In this document: piece by piece, positions 37,477 through 47,023 of the stretch
Position numbering within the stretch: the stretch's first letter is position 1
How the letters are laid out: each line of letters begins with the position of its first letter
NCBI RefSeq assembly: GCF_030655415.1
Contig: NZ_JAURVN010000010.1
Coordinates: 92,526-156,525 of the forward strand
DNA length: 64,000 nucleotides
Reading direction: 5' to 3'
Source: Herminiimonas sp.
GTDB taxonomy: Bacteria; Pseudomonadota; Gammaproteobacteria; Burkholderiales; Burkholderiaceae
Notes under the pieces: model-generated
The model's database searches: none
What the model was told of the DNA's origin: nothing
Seen by the model: the letters and a program-made list of their open reading frames with translations, nothing else
Made by a program: the position numbers and the translations under genes

Positions 37477-37505
37477 AAAAAAGCCACGAAGTATCGTGGC
37501 TTTTT
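37477..37505 (+). terminator. rho-independent terminator, bidirectional
   Basis: AAAAAGCCACGA-AGTA-TCGTGGCTTTTT between the convergent DUF1841 gene and the cytochrome pair. Confidence 0.92.
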
Positions 37506-37545
37506 CTTTGCGAAAACTACTCGCATTTAAATCTAAGTTTTTAGC

Positions 37546-37899
37546 TCACTTACGCAGCACCAGATTTGTCGGCAGGCTGTGCAAATACGCAGCAATGTTT
37601 TCGATATCCTGATTCGACAACTGCTTGGCCAAAGGCGCCATGATCGCGTTGCTACGACCATTCGACACTGTATTGCCGCGCTTGTAGGCAACCAGTGCGT
37701 GCTTCAGATAATCCTTGTGCTGACCAGCCAGTGTTGGATAAGCAGGATCGATAGGTGTCTTGAAATCGGCGCCGTGGCAGGAGGCGCAATTGTATTTGGC
37801 GACTGCGGCTTTACCGGCTTCGATCTTGCTGTCAGCCGTAGCGTTCAGCGAGACCAGTGCAGACAGCGATACAACAGCCAATGCGAGAATTTTTTTCAT
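37546..37899 (-). CDS. monohaem cytochrome c (c553/c4-half type)
   Basis: 117 residues with signal peptide (MKKILALAVVSLSALVSLNA) and haem site CASCHG. The distal Met sits in AIMAPLAKQLS, as in cytochrome c4 halves. Periplasmic electron carrier. Starts 11 bases after the partner cytochrome gene; the two may act together like the two halves of a dihaem cytochrome. Confidence 0.9.
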   Translation of the reverse strand: MKKILALAVVSLSALVSLNATADSKIEAGKAAVAKYNCASCHGADFKTPIDPAYPTLAGQHKDYLKHALVAYKRGNTVSNGRSNAIMAPLAKQLSNQDIENIAAYLHSLPTNLVLRK

Positions 37900-37910
37900 A
37901 TGGGCTCCCG

Positions 37911-38231
37911 TTATTTCTGTTGCGAGTAGTAAGCGGCAACGTCGGCGATATCCTGATCCGACATGCTCGTCGCAATACCACGCATGGACGGGTGATTACG
38001 GTCGCCTTTTTTATATGCATTCAAGGCACTGACGATGTATTTTTCCGACTGCCCGCCTATCATGGGCACTTGGTAAACTTCCGGGAAAGTCGCCTTGTAG
38101 CCTGGGATGCCGTGGCATCCAATACACATCGCAACCTTGTTGACAGCTGCTTTGGCATCGCCAACAACTTCCGCCGCAGCAGCAAAGTTGGCCACACCCG
38201 CGAGCGCGAGAAGTGCAAATAGTTTTTTCAT
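37911..38231 (-). CDS. monohaem cytochrome c, first gene of a pair
   Basis: 106 residues from the ATG at 38231 (MKKLFALLALAGVANFAAAA signal peptide); an upstream in-frame start at 38318 would not give a signal peptide. Haem site CIGCHG and a Met in HPSMRGIATSM. Same architecture as the next gene and probably a product of duplication. Promoter region holds three phased direct repeats (38256-38284). Confidence 0.9.
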   Translation of the reverse strand: MKKLFALLALAGVANFAAAAEVVGDAKAAVNKVAMCIGCHGIPGYKATFPEVYQVPMIGGQSEKYIVSALNAYKKGDRNHPSMRGIATSMSDQDIADVAAYYSQQK

Positions 38232-38255
38232 GATAGCTATGGTTGAGTAAACGAA

Positions 38256-38284
38256 ACCTGCGCCGAACCTGCGCAAAACCTGCG
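38256..38284 (-). repeat. three ACCTGCG repeats at 11-bp spacing upstream of cytochrome pair
   Basis: The heptamer starts at 38256, 38267 and 38278, an exact 11-base period, with spacers CCGA and CAAA. On the coding strand it reads CGCAGGT three times, 25-53 bases before the first cytochrome start. Helically phased repeats are common at regulator sites. Confidence 0.6.
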
Positions 38285-38461
38285 AAATAACTCGGTAAAA
38301 CGCGTCGCAGCAAAACATCTCTCTGCAGCGAAAAAGTTACTTCTTCACACCAAAACCGCTCGATTCTACCTTAAGAGATAGGGAGCGTCCACGTTCAAAT
38401 GGCCGTGCGTGTACAGCATCCGACAGTCGCCTTTTGAGCGTTTATCCATGCGGATTTGCGC

Positions 38462-40627
38462 TCAGTCATCTCGCTGAAATACGATTTTTTTCTCGGCGCG
38501 CTCTTGTTCCTCTGACTCTTTGGCGGCTTGCTCATCTGCTGCTTCTTCGGCCTCGATCACGGCAGGACTCTCAGGCTTGGTCGGCCAGAAGAAAATGTAT
38601 GGCGTCAACGTAAAACGGCGTAACACGGCGCGGAACACCAGCCGTCGTACCCGCTTCGGCACATCGCGTGCACGCAAAGCCAGAGCCAGCGCACAAGAGA
38701 ACGCCACGCCGACATTCACCAAACCGATGGCGATAATACCCGCGCAAGCCAGCCAGAACTGTGGCGTCAACATCGCTTCCCAGCCAAGGCTACTGACTGC
38801 TGCTGCCAGCGTTGCAGTCGACAAGGTCACGTGGCGCACGTCCAGCGGCAAACCAAAGAACTGCGCAATCACCGGCATCATGCCCAGCAAAATCGCCAGC
38901 GAGACGTTACCGACTATGCTCGATACATTGTGTTCCAGCCAGTGCGCCCAACGCTCCGCGCGATGCGCGCCCAGCGCGTGCACCAAACGACGATGATGTG
39001 CGATTGACTCTCTCAGTCTGCGCAACGCAAACCAGTTATCGGCAAAACCCGCCATCAAGCTGGCCAGCCACAACAAAATGCCTGTGAATGCTGCGAACAA
39101 CGGCGTCACGCCGACTATCGATAATGAATTGATAGTCGCCTGCGCTTTTTCGGGACCCATCAATGGCTTGCCGAATATAAATAGCGCAGCAAACGACAAG
39201 ATAATTACCACGGGCGCCACTGCCAGCAGATTGCCAAATACCGCCGCTGCTTGTGAACGCAGCAGTGCCGCAATCCGCGCCAGCAATTCACGCAAGCCTT
39301 CCACTGTGTCCAGCTCGCCCATTTGCGCTGCTAGTGCTGGCGCAGTCACTGCCGGTTGCTTGGTCGCCAGTACGCCACCGATCGCGGTGATAATCAGGAA
39401 GCTCAATGCAAAGTTAATCGACAGGAATACGCCTTCGAAAAAATGTGCAAGGCCGAGGCCGGTGATACCAAGTTTCGCCAGCGCAGTGAACGCAGTGATA
39501 AAGCCACCCAGCATTGCCGCTCGCAACATCGCGCGATATTCATTGCGATCGCGTGCAATGTAATGCTCGCCGTGATTGGCATTACGCTCGACCATCTTGC
39601 GCGCCAGCAAAGAGAAACTGCGATTCACCAACTCACGTACCGATGAGCGGCGATGATGCGCAACAATCAAATCAACCAATACCGCTTGCACCTGACCGGA
39701 GCCAGCCTCGGCATGTGGCGCGCCGCGCAAATCCAGCAGACGCGCAATCCTGACCAGATGCGCGCGCATGCGTTCTACGTGATACACCAGACCGACCGAT
39801 ACGCCGTATTCATCCAGATGCGCGTAGATCTTGTCGGTTTGTGCCTGACATACCGCCAGCAACATGCGCACACTACGCAAACCCGCTTCATCCTTTGTGC
39901 TGCCGAATAAATAGTTTTCCAGCTCACGTCGCAAAGACATGAACGGTGTTGCCAGCAAAGGCATACGCGGTTCCAGGCGCTGGCGAAACGCAGGACTGAT
40001 ACCGACGGAAATCACCATCGTCACCAGATACAACATGGCCTCGTCGATCTGCTGACGATAGCCATGTGCAATCCCATCGTCGCCGCCCAGCTTCCACAAG
40101 CGTGATAAAGTTTTTGAATCAAGTTCAAGCAGCCACTCTGCATCCGACTCATCGGGGAACATCGCGGTAAACAAGGTCGACAAATCCTGCTGTCCTACCG
40201 GACGCGGCAAGATCAACTTCACCATGCGTTCAGACAATTCAGAAAAGAATGCAGACTCGCGCGGCAAACCAGTCGCCGAAAACAATTCAGGCCCGGTTGC
40301 TTCTCGCAAAGTTTTGCGCAAGGTTGCCTGCACGCCTTGTTTGACCTCGCGATTGCCGTCCAGCCAATCCAGCAAGAAGCGTATGCGCTGATGTTTGACC
40401 CGACGCCATTCGCCGTTATCCAGCAAGGAAACTTTCGGCTCACGACGTATCCAGTCCGCCAGATCAATCATCCAGTTGGCGCGTGCATGCCAGGACGCGT
40501 CGGGATCGGCCCTACGCATCAGCGATTCAATCTGCGGTAAATACTGCGAATGGTCCGTGTGATGTCTTAGCGCACCACGACGGAATCTGCGCCAGACGGC
40601 ACAGATTCTTAAGAAAGAGATTTTCAT
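38462..40627 (-). CDS. large membrane protein of the 'site-specific recombinase' (Gcr, PF10136) family
   Basis: 721 residues. The first ~330 are soluble helical; about 340-700 carry eight or so membrane segments (ITAFTALAKLGITGLGLAHF, then a stretch including FGNLLAVAPVVIILSFAALF) and the tail is Glu/Lys rich. It has no tyrosine-recombinase R..HxxR..Y or serine-recombinase site. The name comes from an early gonococcal gcr label; sequence argues for a membrane protein of unknown function. Monocistronic as far as seen. Confidence 0.8.
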   Translation of the reverse strand: MKISFLRICAVWRRFRRGALRHHTDHSQYLPQIESLMRRADPDASWHARANWMIDLADWIRREPKVSLLDNGEWRRVKHQRIRFLLDWLDGNREVKQGVQATLRKTLREATGPELFSATGLPRESAFFSELSERMVKLILPRPVGQQDLSTLFTAMFPDESDAEWLLELDSKTLSRLWKLGGDDGIAHGYRQQIDEAMLYLVTMVISVGISPAFRQRLEPRMPLLATPFMSLRRELENYLFGSTKDEAGLRSVRMLLAVCQAQTDKIYAHLDEYGVSVGLVYHVERMRAHLVRIARLLDLRGAPHAEAGSGQVQAVLVDLIVAHHRRSSVRELVNRSFSLLARKMVERNANHGEHYIARDRNEYRAMLRAAMLGGFITAFTALAKLGITGLGLAHFFEGVFLSINFALSFLIITAIGGVLATKQPAVTAPALAAQMGELDTVEGLRELLARIAALLRSQAAAVFGNLLAVAPVVIILSFAALFIFGKPLMGPEKAQATINSLSIVGVTPLFAAFTGILLWLASLMAGFADNWFALRRLRESIAHHRRLVHALGAHRAERWAHWLEHNVSSIVGNVSLAILLGMMPVIAQFFGLPLDVRHVTLSTATLAAAVSSLGWEAMLTPQFWLACAGIIAIGLVNVGVAFSCALALALRARDVPKRVRRLVFRAVLRRFTLTPYIFFWPTKPESPAVIEAEEAADEQAAKESEEQERAEKKIVFQRDD

Positions 40628-40817
40628 TTAATAATTATTGTAATAAGGGCATTCAAAAAGCGTCCAACTGTCTCCTGCCCCTAAAGCATGTGCAAAAAAA
40701 TATATAAACCAAGTCAGCAAGATGGTGATCTAGTGCAATTATGCAAGCTGCACACCATGCGCTTGTGTACGTGTTCTCGCTTATACTCCGATTTCTTTTC
40801 ACCTTAATGACACCGTC

Positions 40818-41672
40818 ATGCGACACGAAACACGCTTCGAAGGTTCCCAGAGCTACGTCACCACCCGCGACCTGAAACTCGCCGTCAATGCTGCATTGAC
40901 TTTGCAGCGCCCCTTATTGATCAAGGGCGAGCCCGGCACTGGCAAAACCATGCTGGCAGAAGAAGTTGCTGCCGCGCTCAAGATGCCTTTAATGCAATGG
41001 CATATCAAATCGACGACCAAGGCGCAGCAGGGATTATACGAATACGACGCCGTATCGCGTTTGCGCGATTCGCAACTAGGCGATGAACGCGTCAAGGTCA
41101 TCGACAACTACATCGTCAAAGGTGTGTTGTGGCAAGCGTTCACTGCCGACGAACAGGTCGTGTTGCTGATCGATGAAATCGACAAGGCCGACATCGAATT
41201 CCCGAATGACTTGCTGCGCGAACTCGACCGCATGGAATTCTATGTGTACGAAACCCGCGAAATGGTGAAAGCCAAACACAGGCCGCTCGTCATTATTACA
41301 TCGAATAATGAAAAAGAATTGCCTGACGCCTTCTTGCGCCGCTGCTTCTTTCACTACATCAAGTTTCCTGACCGCGACACGATGGAACAAATCGTCGCCG
41401 TCCATTTTCCGAATTTGAAAAAAGAATTGCTGGCGAAAGCGCTGGAAGTTTTTTATCAAGTGCGCGACGTCAGTGGCTTGAAGAAAAAGCCATCGACTTC
41501 TGAATTACTGGATTGGCTCAAATTATTGCTGGCAGAAGATATTCCAGCCGAAGCATTACGCAGCCAGGATGACAAAACCATCATCCCGCCGCTGCACGGC
41601 GCCTTGCTGAAAAACGAACAAGACATTCATCTGTTCGAACGACTGGTTTTCATGTCGCGCACCAATCGCTAA
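40818..41672 (+). CDS. MoxR-type AAA+ ATPase
   Basis: 284 residues. AAA+ motifs: Walker A GEPGTGKTML, Walker B VLLIDEIDKAD, sensor TSNNEKELPDAFLRRCFF with the arginine finger. MoxR proteins act as chaperones that insert cofactors or activate enzymes together with a VWA-domain partner; the partner follows at 41700. Intervening 27 bases with a fair ribosome site indicate one operon. Client enzyme unknown. Confidence 0.92.
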   Translation: MRHETRFEGSQSYVTTRDLKLAVNAALTLQRPLLIKGEPGTGKTMLAEEVAAALKMPLMQWHIKSTTKAQQGLYEYDAVSRLRDSQLGDERVKVIDNYIVKGVLWQAFTADEQVVLLIDEIDKADIEFPNDLLRELDRMEFYVYETREMVKAKHRPLVIITSNNEKELPDAFLRRCFFHYIKFPDRDTMEQIVAVHFPNLKKELLAKALEVFYQVRDVSGLKKKPSTSELLDWLKLLLAEDIPAEALRSQDDKTIIPPLHGALLKNEQDIHLFERLVFMSRTNR

Positions 41673-41699
41673 GTTCAAAGCTGATCCACAGGACTTGCC

Positions 41700-42869
41700 G
41701 TGTTAATTGATTTTTTCTTCATGCTGAAAGATGCAAAGATTCCGGTTTCGATCAAGGAATTTTTGCTCTTGCTCGAAGCATTGGAGAAAGACGTCGCCCG
41801 TCATTCGCTGGATGATTTCTATTATCTGGCACGCCTGACACTCGTCAAAGACGAAGCGCACTTCGACAAATTCGATAGGACCTTCGGCCTGTACTTCAAA
41901 GGCATTGCTACTGTCTTCGAAGACAATGCGGCGATCCCGCTCGACTGGTTATTGAAACGTGCTGCGAAAGATTTAAGTCCGGCAGAACGCGCGCTGATAG
42001 AAAAATTCGGCTACGACAAACTGGCCGAACGCTTGCAAGAATTATTGAAAGAACAAAAAGAACGCCACGAAGGCGGCAGCAAATGGATAGGCACAGGCGG
42101 CACTTCGCCTTTCGGCAATAGCGGCAACAATCCGGAAGGCATACGCATAGGCGGCGAAAGCACCAATCGCTCTGCCGTTAAAGTATGGGAACAGCGCACT
42201 TACCGCGATTACGACACTTCACGTGAAATCGGCACCCGCAACATCAAGGTCGCATTACGCCGCCTGCGCAAATTTGCACGACAAGGTGTAGCCGATGAAC
42301 TGGCGCTGGACGCCACGATACGCGCGACCGCCAATAATGCCGGCTACCTCGACATCAAGATGCAGGCCGAGCGCAAAAACAATATCAAGATTTTGATGCT
42401 GCTGGACGTGGGCGGCTCTATGGACGATCACATTCAGCGCACTGAAGAATTGTTTTCTGCGGCGAAAAGCGAATTCAAGAACATGGAGTTCTACTACTTC
42501 CATAACTGCGTCTACGATCACCTGTGGCGCAACAACCAGCGCAAGCATGCCGAACGTTTTGCAACCTGGGATGTATTGCGTAAATACACGCCGGATACCA
42601 AAGTGATTTTTGTCGGCGATGCGACTATGAGTCCGTATGAAATTTTGCGTCCGGGCGGCGCGATCGACTATCACAACGAAGAAGCCGGTGCCGAATGGCT
42701 GCAACGTTTTACCAAGGCATTCCCAAGTTATGTCTGGCTCAACCCTGAGCCTGAAAATATTTGGGAATATCGTCAGTCAGTCGCGATCATCCGGCAGCAA
42801 ATGAATAATCGTATGGTGCCGCTGACGCTGGAAGGGCTGGAGCGCGGCATGCGCTTGCTCAGCAAATAA
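41700..42869 (+). CDS. VWA domain protein (CoxE-like), MoxR partner
   Basis: 389 residues from a GTG with CAGGA upstream. About 1-200 is helical with an acidic linker (GGSKWIGTGGTSPFGNSG), and the von Willebrand A domain is C-terminal. Its metal-site motif reads D236-V-G-G-S240 instead of D-x-S-x-S, so the first serine is glycine. It resembles CoxE/COG3552-type partners of MoxR ATPases. No obvious client gene adjoins. Confidence 0.88.
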   Translation: MLIDFFFMLKDAKIPVSIKEFLLLLEALEKDVARHSLDDFYYLARLTLVKDEAHFDKFDRTFGLYFKGIATVFEDNAAIPLDWLLKRAAKDLSPAERALIEKFGYDKLAERLQELLKEQKERHEGGSKWIGTGGTSPFGNSGNNPEGIRIGGESTNRSAVKVWEQRTYRDYDTSREIGTRNIKVALRRLRKFARQGVADELALDATIRATANNAGYLDIKMQAERKNNIKILMLLDVGGSMDDHIQRTEELFSAAKSEFKNMEFYYFHNCVYDHLWRNNQRKHAERFATWDVLRKYTPDTKVIFVGDATMSPYEILRPGGAIDYHNEEAGAEWLQRFTKAFPSYVWLNPEPENIWEYRQSVAIIRQQMNNRMVPLTLEGLERGMRLLSK

Positions 42870-42933
42870 AGAAATCGTTGCGGGAAGTTATTGCACAGCG
42901 AGCATCGTGCAAGGGTAAAACTTAAGCGGTGAT

Positions 42934-43764
42934 TTAACGCGGCAAGTGCATGAATTTTTTCAACGCGCTGACGACATGTTGACTGGCCACAGGCTTGGTC
43001 AAAAATCCATCAACGTTCGCTTTGCGCGCAGCGTCCACATCGTAATCGCTGGATTTACTCACCAGAAAAATCACTGAAGTTTTGTCGTTAGGCCGCGCTG
43101 TTTTAACGGTCTGGCATAAGCGAAATGGATCTACGTCAGCAATAGACGTATTGATCAGCACCACCGACACACGCTGACGTACACACGCACCTTCCGCTTC
43201 GGCCTCGCCTTTGGCCCACAGCACTTCAATCTGATGACGCGCCAGAAATTCGGCGACGAAATCACGAAACGCCGGTGATTTGTCAACGATCAACACCGCG
43301 CCGCCATGCGGCAATTCGGTACGCAGACTTTCGTAATCGGCAGGATCGGTCAAGTCGATATCAACACGATTACGCCGGCGACGTTCTGGCACCATCACTA
43401 CATCAGATGCTTCCAGACGGGCCAAGGTATCAGCGCGTTTTTCGATCAGGTTATCCAGCGCTTCGAACAAACGCTGCCAACGTATCGGTCTATCAACGCG
43501 CGTATAAGGAAGGGGAATAGTCGGCGTGCCAACCAAAAGCACAGGCCGCACATCGCTGGGACGCAAGTCAGACAAGGCCACCAGCGCCTTTAATTCTTCG
43601 GCATTGGCTATATATAAATCAGGATCCTGCAAATTATCTTCTGCCAGCCGAAAATAGCCGTAACCCTTGCCTTGGTCCAGAGCAAATGTGGCATCGAAGA
43701 TTTCGGTTTCCTGTTGATTGAATCCAATCAGGCGAGCCGCAAAAGGGAAACTATTAGCTGACAT
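42934..43764 (-). CDS. two-domain pseudo-receiver response regulator-like protein
   Basis: About 276 residues from ATG 43764 (43821 also possible, neither has a clear ribosome site). C-terminal ~125 residues have a CheY-like receiver fold, but the phospho-acceptor Asp is Asn (VVLINTS) and the acidic pair is reduced to one Asp (LIVDKS); the switch Lys in FLTKPV is kept. The N-terminal 120 residues look like a second, more diverged receiver. No output domain. It probably signals by protein binding, not phosphotransfer. Confidence 0.75.
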   Translation of the reverse strand: MSANSFPFAARLIGFNQQETEIFDATFALDQGKGYGYFRLAEDNLQDPDLYIANAEELKALVALSDLRPSDVRPVLLVGTPTIPLPYTRVDRPIRWQRLFEALDNLIEKRADTLARLEASDVVMVPERRRRNRVDIDLTDPADYESLRTELPHGGAVLIVDKSPAFRDFVAEFLARHQIEVLWAKGEAEAEGACVRQRVSVVLINTSIADVDPFRLCQTVKTARPNDKTSVIFLVSKSSDYDVDAARKANVDGFLTKPVASQHVVSALKKFMHLPR

Positions 43765-44209
43765 TGAATCGTGAAGAGCAAACCATCGTCGTGTGAAAGG
43801 CGGCGCATAATTCCTGCGCATTAGTTAACATTTATACACCTTTAAAAACGATTAACAATCCCATAAATTAGCGAGGTAAACCGGGAAATATATAAAATTG
43901 TGCCAACTGTTTATCAAAACATATACATTTGACCGCTTTTGCCACAAAAGAGCCAGCGATGCGTCACAAATCTAACCTTATTTAACAATTCGGCGATTTC
44001 GCGCCCGTCGAGAGCAAAGTTAAATCGAGGGGCATCGCGACCACATCGGTTTTTTTCATTAGAATGCAGACACTTCGATGTACGCATCCTGATTAAAGCA
44101 ACTTTTTAAAAGCAACAAATTAAGGAAAACGTTAAAAGCAATTATTGGAAGCAAAAGCGCAGCGCGAGCTTCCAACGTAAATTTTTCAGCCTCTTACCGT
44201 AACGATTGA
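43765..44209. promoter_or_regulatory. 445-bp region upstream of parE, no gene seen
   Basis: It separates the pseudo-receiver gene from parE. The parE transcript probably starts here; TAGAAT (44060-44065) is a possible -10. AT-rich in both halves with a GC-rich centre; AAAGCAA occurs three times near 44095-44142. No open frame of note or stable palindrome was found. Confidence 0.5.
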
Positions 44210-46195
44210 ATGGCCACTAAAAAATCCCCTGCCGACTATAGCGAATCCTCCATCCGTGTTCTGAAAGGTCTGGAACCGGTCAAGCAACGCCCCGGCATGT
44301 ACACACGCACCGAGAATCCGCTGCACATCATCCAGGAAGTGATCGACAACGCATCCGATGAAGCGCTGGGCGGCTATTGCAAGAACATCGTCGTCACCCT
44401 GAATGCCGACGGCAGTGTCAGTGTGGAAGATGATGGTCGCGGCATTCCGGTTGGCATGCATCCGGAAGAAAAAGTCCCGACGGTAGAAATAGTTTTCACG
44501 CGTCTGCACGCAGGCGGCAAGTTCGACAAAGGTTCAGGCGGCGCGTACGCATTCTCCGGCGGCTTGCACGGCGTTGGCGTCTCGGTAACGAATGCCTTGT
44601 CGACCCGTTTGGAAATCACCGTATGGCGCGAAAACGGCGTGCACACATTGACGTTCTCCGGCGGCGATGTCATCGAACCGCTGAAATCACGTCCGATTGC
44701 GCGCGATGAAAAACGTAGCGGCACTAAAGTCACAGCATGGCCGGATGCTAAATATTTCGACTCATCTGTTATTCCCCAAGCTGAACTGCAGCGCCTGTTG
44801 CGCTCGAAAGCAGTTTTGCTGCCGGGCGTCAAAGTCACGTTGGTACATGCCAAAAGCGGTGAAGTACAAACCTGGCAATACGATCAAGGTTTGCGCGGTT
44901 ATTTGACCGAGTCGCTGGCACAAGCATCAAATGCAGAAACCGTCATCCCGCTTTTTGAAGGCGAGCAATATGCGAACGCCGATGCCGAAGGTTTTGCCGA
45001 AGGCGAAGGCGCAGCATGGGTCGTGGCATGGACAGAAGATGGCGCGGTCGTGCGCGAGTCTTACGTCAATCTGATTCCGACCTCCAACGGCGGCACGCAT
45101 GAATCCGGTTTACGCGAAGGCTTGTTCGGCGCGGTAAAAAGTTTTGTCGAGATGCATTCGCTGTTGCCAAAAGGCGTGAAGCTGTTGCCGGAAGACGTCT
45201 TCGCACGTGTGTCTTTTGTGTTGTCGGCCAAAGTACTGGACCCGCAATTCCAGGGACAAATCAAGGAACGTCTGAACTCGCGCGATGCAGTGCGATTGGT
45301 CTCCACCTACACGCGCCCTGCGCTCGAACTGTGGTTGAACCAGCATGTCGATTACGGCAAAAAACTCGCCGAGCTCGTCATCAAGCAAGCGCAATCGCGT
45401 CTGCGTTCTGCACAAAAAGTTGAGAAGAAAAAATCTTCAGGCGTTGCTGTCTTGCCGGGCAAATTGACCGACTGCGAATCATCCGATATCTCGCGCAATG
45501 AAATCTTTTTAGTCGAAGGTGATTCCGCCGGCGGCTCCGCCAAGATGGGCCGCGACAAAGAATTTCAGGCGATTTTGCCACTGCGCGGCAAGGTTTTGAA
45601 CTCGTGGGAAACCGAACGTGATCGCCTGTTCGCCAACAATGAAATTCACGATATTGCGGTTGCGATCGGCATCGATCCGCACGGCAAAAACGATACCGTC
45701 GATTTCAGCAGCTTGCGTTACGGTCGCATCTGCATCCTGTCCGATGCGGACGTTGATGGTTCGCACATTCAAGTGCTGTTGTTGACGCTGTTCTTCAAAC
45801 ATTTCCCGCAACTGATCGATCGCGGCCACATCTGTATCGCACGTCCGCCGCTGTATCGCGTTGATGCACCTGCGCGTGGCAAAAAACCGATTCAGAAAAT
45901 CTACGCGCTCGACGATGGTGAGCTGGAAGCGATCGAAGATAAATTGCGCAAGGATGGCGTCAAGGACAGCGCGTGGACGATCTCCCGCTTCAAAGGCCTG
46001 GGTGAAATGAACGCCGAACAGTTGTGGGAAACCACGATGAATCCGGATACGCGTCGTCTGTTGCCAGTCGCACTTGGCGAATTCGATCTGGACTTCTCTG
46101 AAGCGCGCTTCAATATGTTGATGGGCAAAGGCGAAGCCGCCGCACGTCGTACGTGGATAGAAGAGCACGGCAACGAAGCTGAGGCCGATATCTGA
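44210..46195 (+). CDS. parE: topoisomerase IV subunit B
   Basis: 661 residues. GHKL ATPase domain (NASDEALGGYCKNIVV, then DDGRGIPVG and GGLHGVGVSVTNALS), transducer, and TOPRIM domain with EGDSAGGSAKMGRD and DADVDGSHI. With ParC it decatenates daughter chromosomes. Assigned ParE rather than GyrB by its length and by pairing with parC. First gene of the run parE-lytic transglycosylase-parC. Confidence 0.97.
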   Translation: MATKKSPADYSESSIRVLKGLEPVKQRPGMYTRTENPLHIIQEVIDNASDEALGGYCKNIVVTLNADGSVSVEDDGRGIPVGMHPEEKVPTVEIVFTRLHAGGKFDKGSGGAYAFSGGLHGVGVSVTNALSTRLEITVWRENGVHTLTFSGGDVIEPLKSRPIARDEKRSGTKVTAWPDAKYFDSSVIPQAELQRLLRSKAVLLPGVKVTLVHAKSGEVQTWQYDQGLRGYLTESLAQASNAETVIPLFEGEQYANADAEGFAEGEGAAWVVAWTEDGAVVRESYVNLIPTSNGGTHESGLREGLFGAVKSFVEMHSLLPKGVKLLPEDVFARVSFVLSAKVLDPQFQGQIKERLNSRDAVRLVSTYTRPALELWLNQHVDYGKKLAELVIKQAQSRLRSAQKVEKKKSSGVAVLPGKLTDCESSDISRNEIFLVEGDSAGGSAKMGRDKEFQAILPLRGKVLNSWETERDRLFANNEIHDIAVAIGIDPHGKNDTVDFSSLRYGRICILSDADVDGSHIQVLLLTLFFKHFPQLIDRGHICIARPPLYRVDAPARGKKPIQKIYALDDGELEAIEDKLRKDGVKDSAWTISRFKGLGEMNAEQLWETTMNPDTRRLLPVALGEFDLDFSEARFNMLMGKGEAAARRTWIEEHGNEAEADI

Positions 46196-46197
46196 TC

Positions 46198-46995
46198 ATG
46201 AACATCGTGCGCACTTCCCTGTTGGCTTTGTCCTTATCGCTGTTATCCGTTGCTGCGCATGCAGACGTGTACGGCTATATCGATGCCAATGGTGAAGCGC
46301 ACTTTGCGACAGAAAAACTGGACCAGCGTTACCAGTTGTTTGCACGTGGCGATCAGGCTTTGAATGCGGCGCGCCTCGCTCCTTTATCACCTGCAGAAAA
46401 AGAAACACCGCTGTTCCGTTATCTGTCGCAACATCCGAATCTGAAGAAATACGAAAAGCTGTTGAACGATGCCGCGAATGAATTCAATCTCGATCCGGCT
46501 TTATTGAAAGCAGTGATGGCAGCGGAATCAGGCTTCAATCCAAATGCGGTTTCGCCGAAAGGCGCAGTCGGTCTGATGCAATTGATGCCGGCAACCGCCG
46601 AACGCTTTGGCTTGCAAGCAGATCGCAAAAAAACTGTTGCACAAAAACTGACTGATCCGAAAACCAATATACGTTTAGGCGCACGTTATCTGCGCGTGCT
46701 GCGCGATATGTATCCGAATCAACAGCACTTGGTGTTGGCTTCGTATAACGCCGGTGAAGGCGCCGTGCAAAAATACAATGATGCGATTCCACCATTTGCC
46801 GAAACACGTAATTACGTCAAGCTGGTCACGCAGTTCTACAACTTGTACCAACCGACTTCGCGCTTTGCAGATAACGCTGTGTTTTCAAATCGGCATTCTG
46901 ATTCAAAACGCATACACATGATTATTCCGGGGCGCCGCGACACTGGCGCTCCTGCAGAAACGTCTTCTGCTTATCCAAATACTTCCATCGAATAA
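46198..46995 (+). CDS. lytic transglycosylase (SLT domain, DUF4124 N-terminus)
   Basis: 265 residues. Signal peptide ([16 protein letters not shown]), a short DUF4124-type segment ([14 protein letters not shown]) and an SLT catalytic domain: the Glu in MAAESGFNP, then [18 protein letters not shown] and [21 protein letters not shown]. It cuts peptidoglycan glycan strands with anhydromuramic acid formation in the periplasm. The ATG is two bases after the parE stop and parC starts 28 bases after it, so it is translated from the topoisomerase IV transcript. Confidence 0.93.
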   Translation: MNIVRTSLLALSLSLLSVAAHADVYGYIDANGEAHFATEKLDQRYQLFARGDQALNAARLAPLSPAEKETPLFRYLSQHPNLKKYEKLLNDAANEFNLDPALLKAVMAAESGFNPNAVSPKGAVGLMQLMPATAERFGLQADRKKTVAQKLTDPKTNIRLGARYLRVLRDMYPNQQHLVLASYNAGEGAVQKYNDAIPPFAETRNYVKLVTQFYNLYQPTSRFADNAVFSNRHSDSKRIHMIIPGRRDTGAPAETSSAYPNTSIE

Positions 46996-47023
46996 CCTCT
47001 GCAAAACACTACGCAAAATAATA

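Noticed and set aside
38462..40627. A mobile-element recombinase
   Set aside because: Despite the family name there is no recombinase catalytic motif, no attachment sites and no mobile-element genes nearby.
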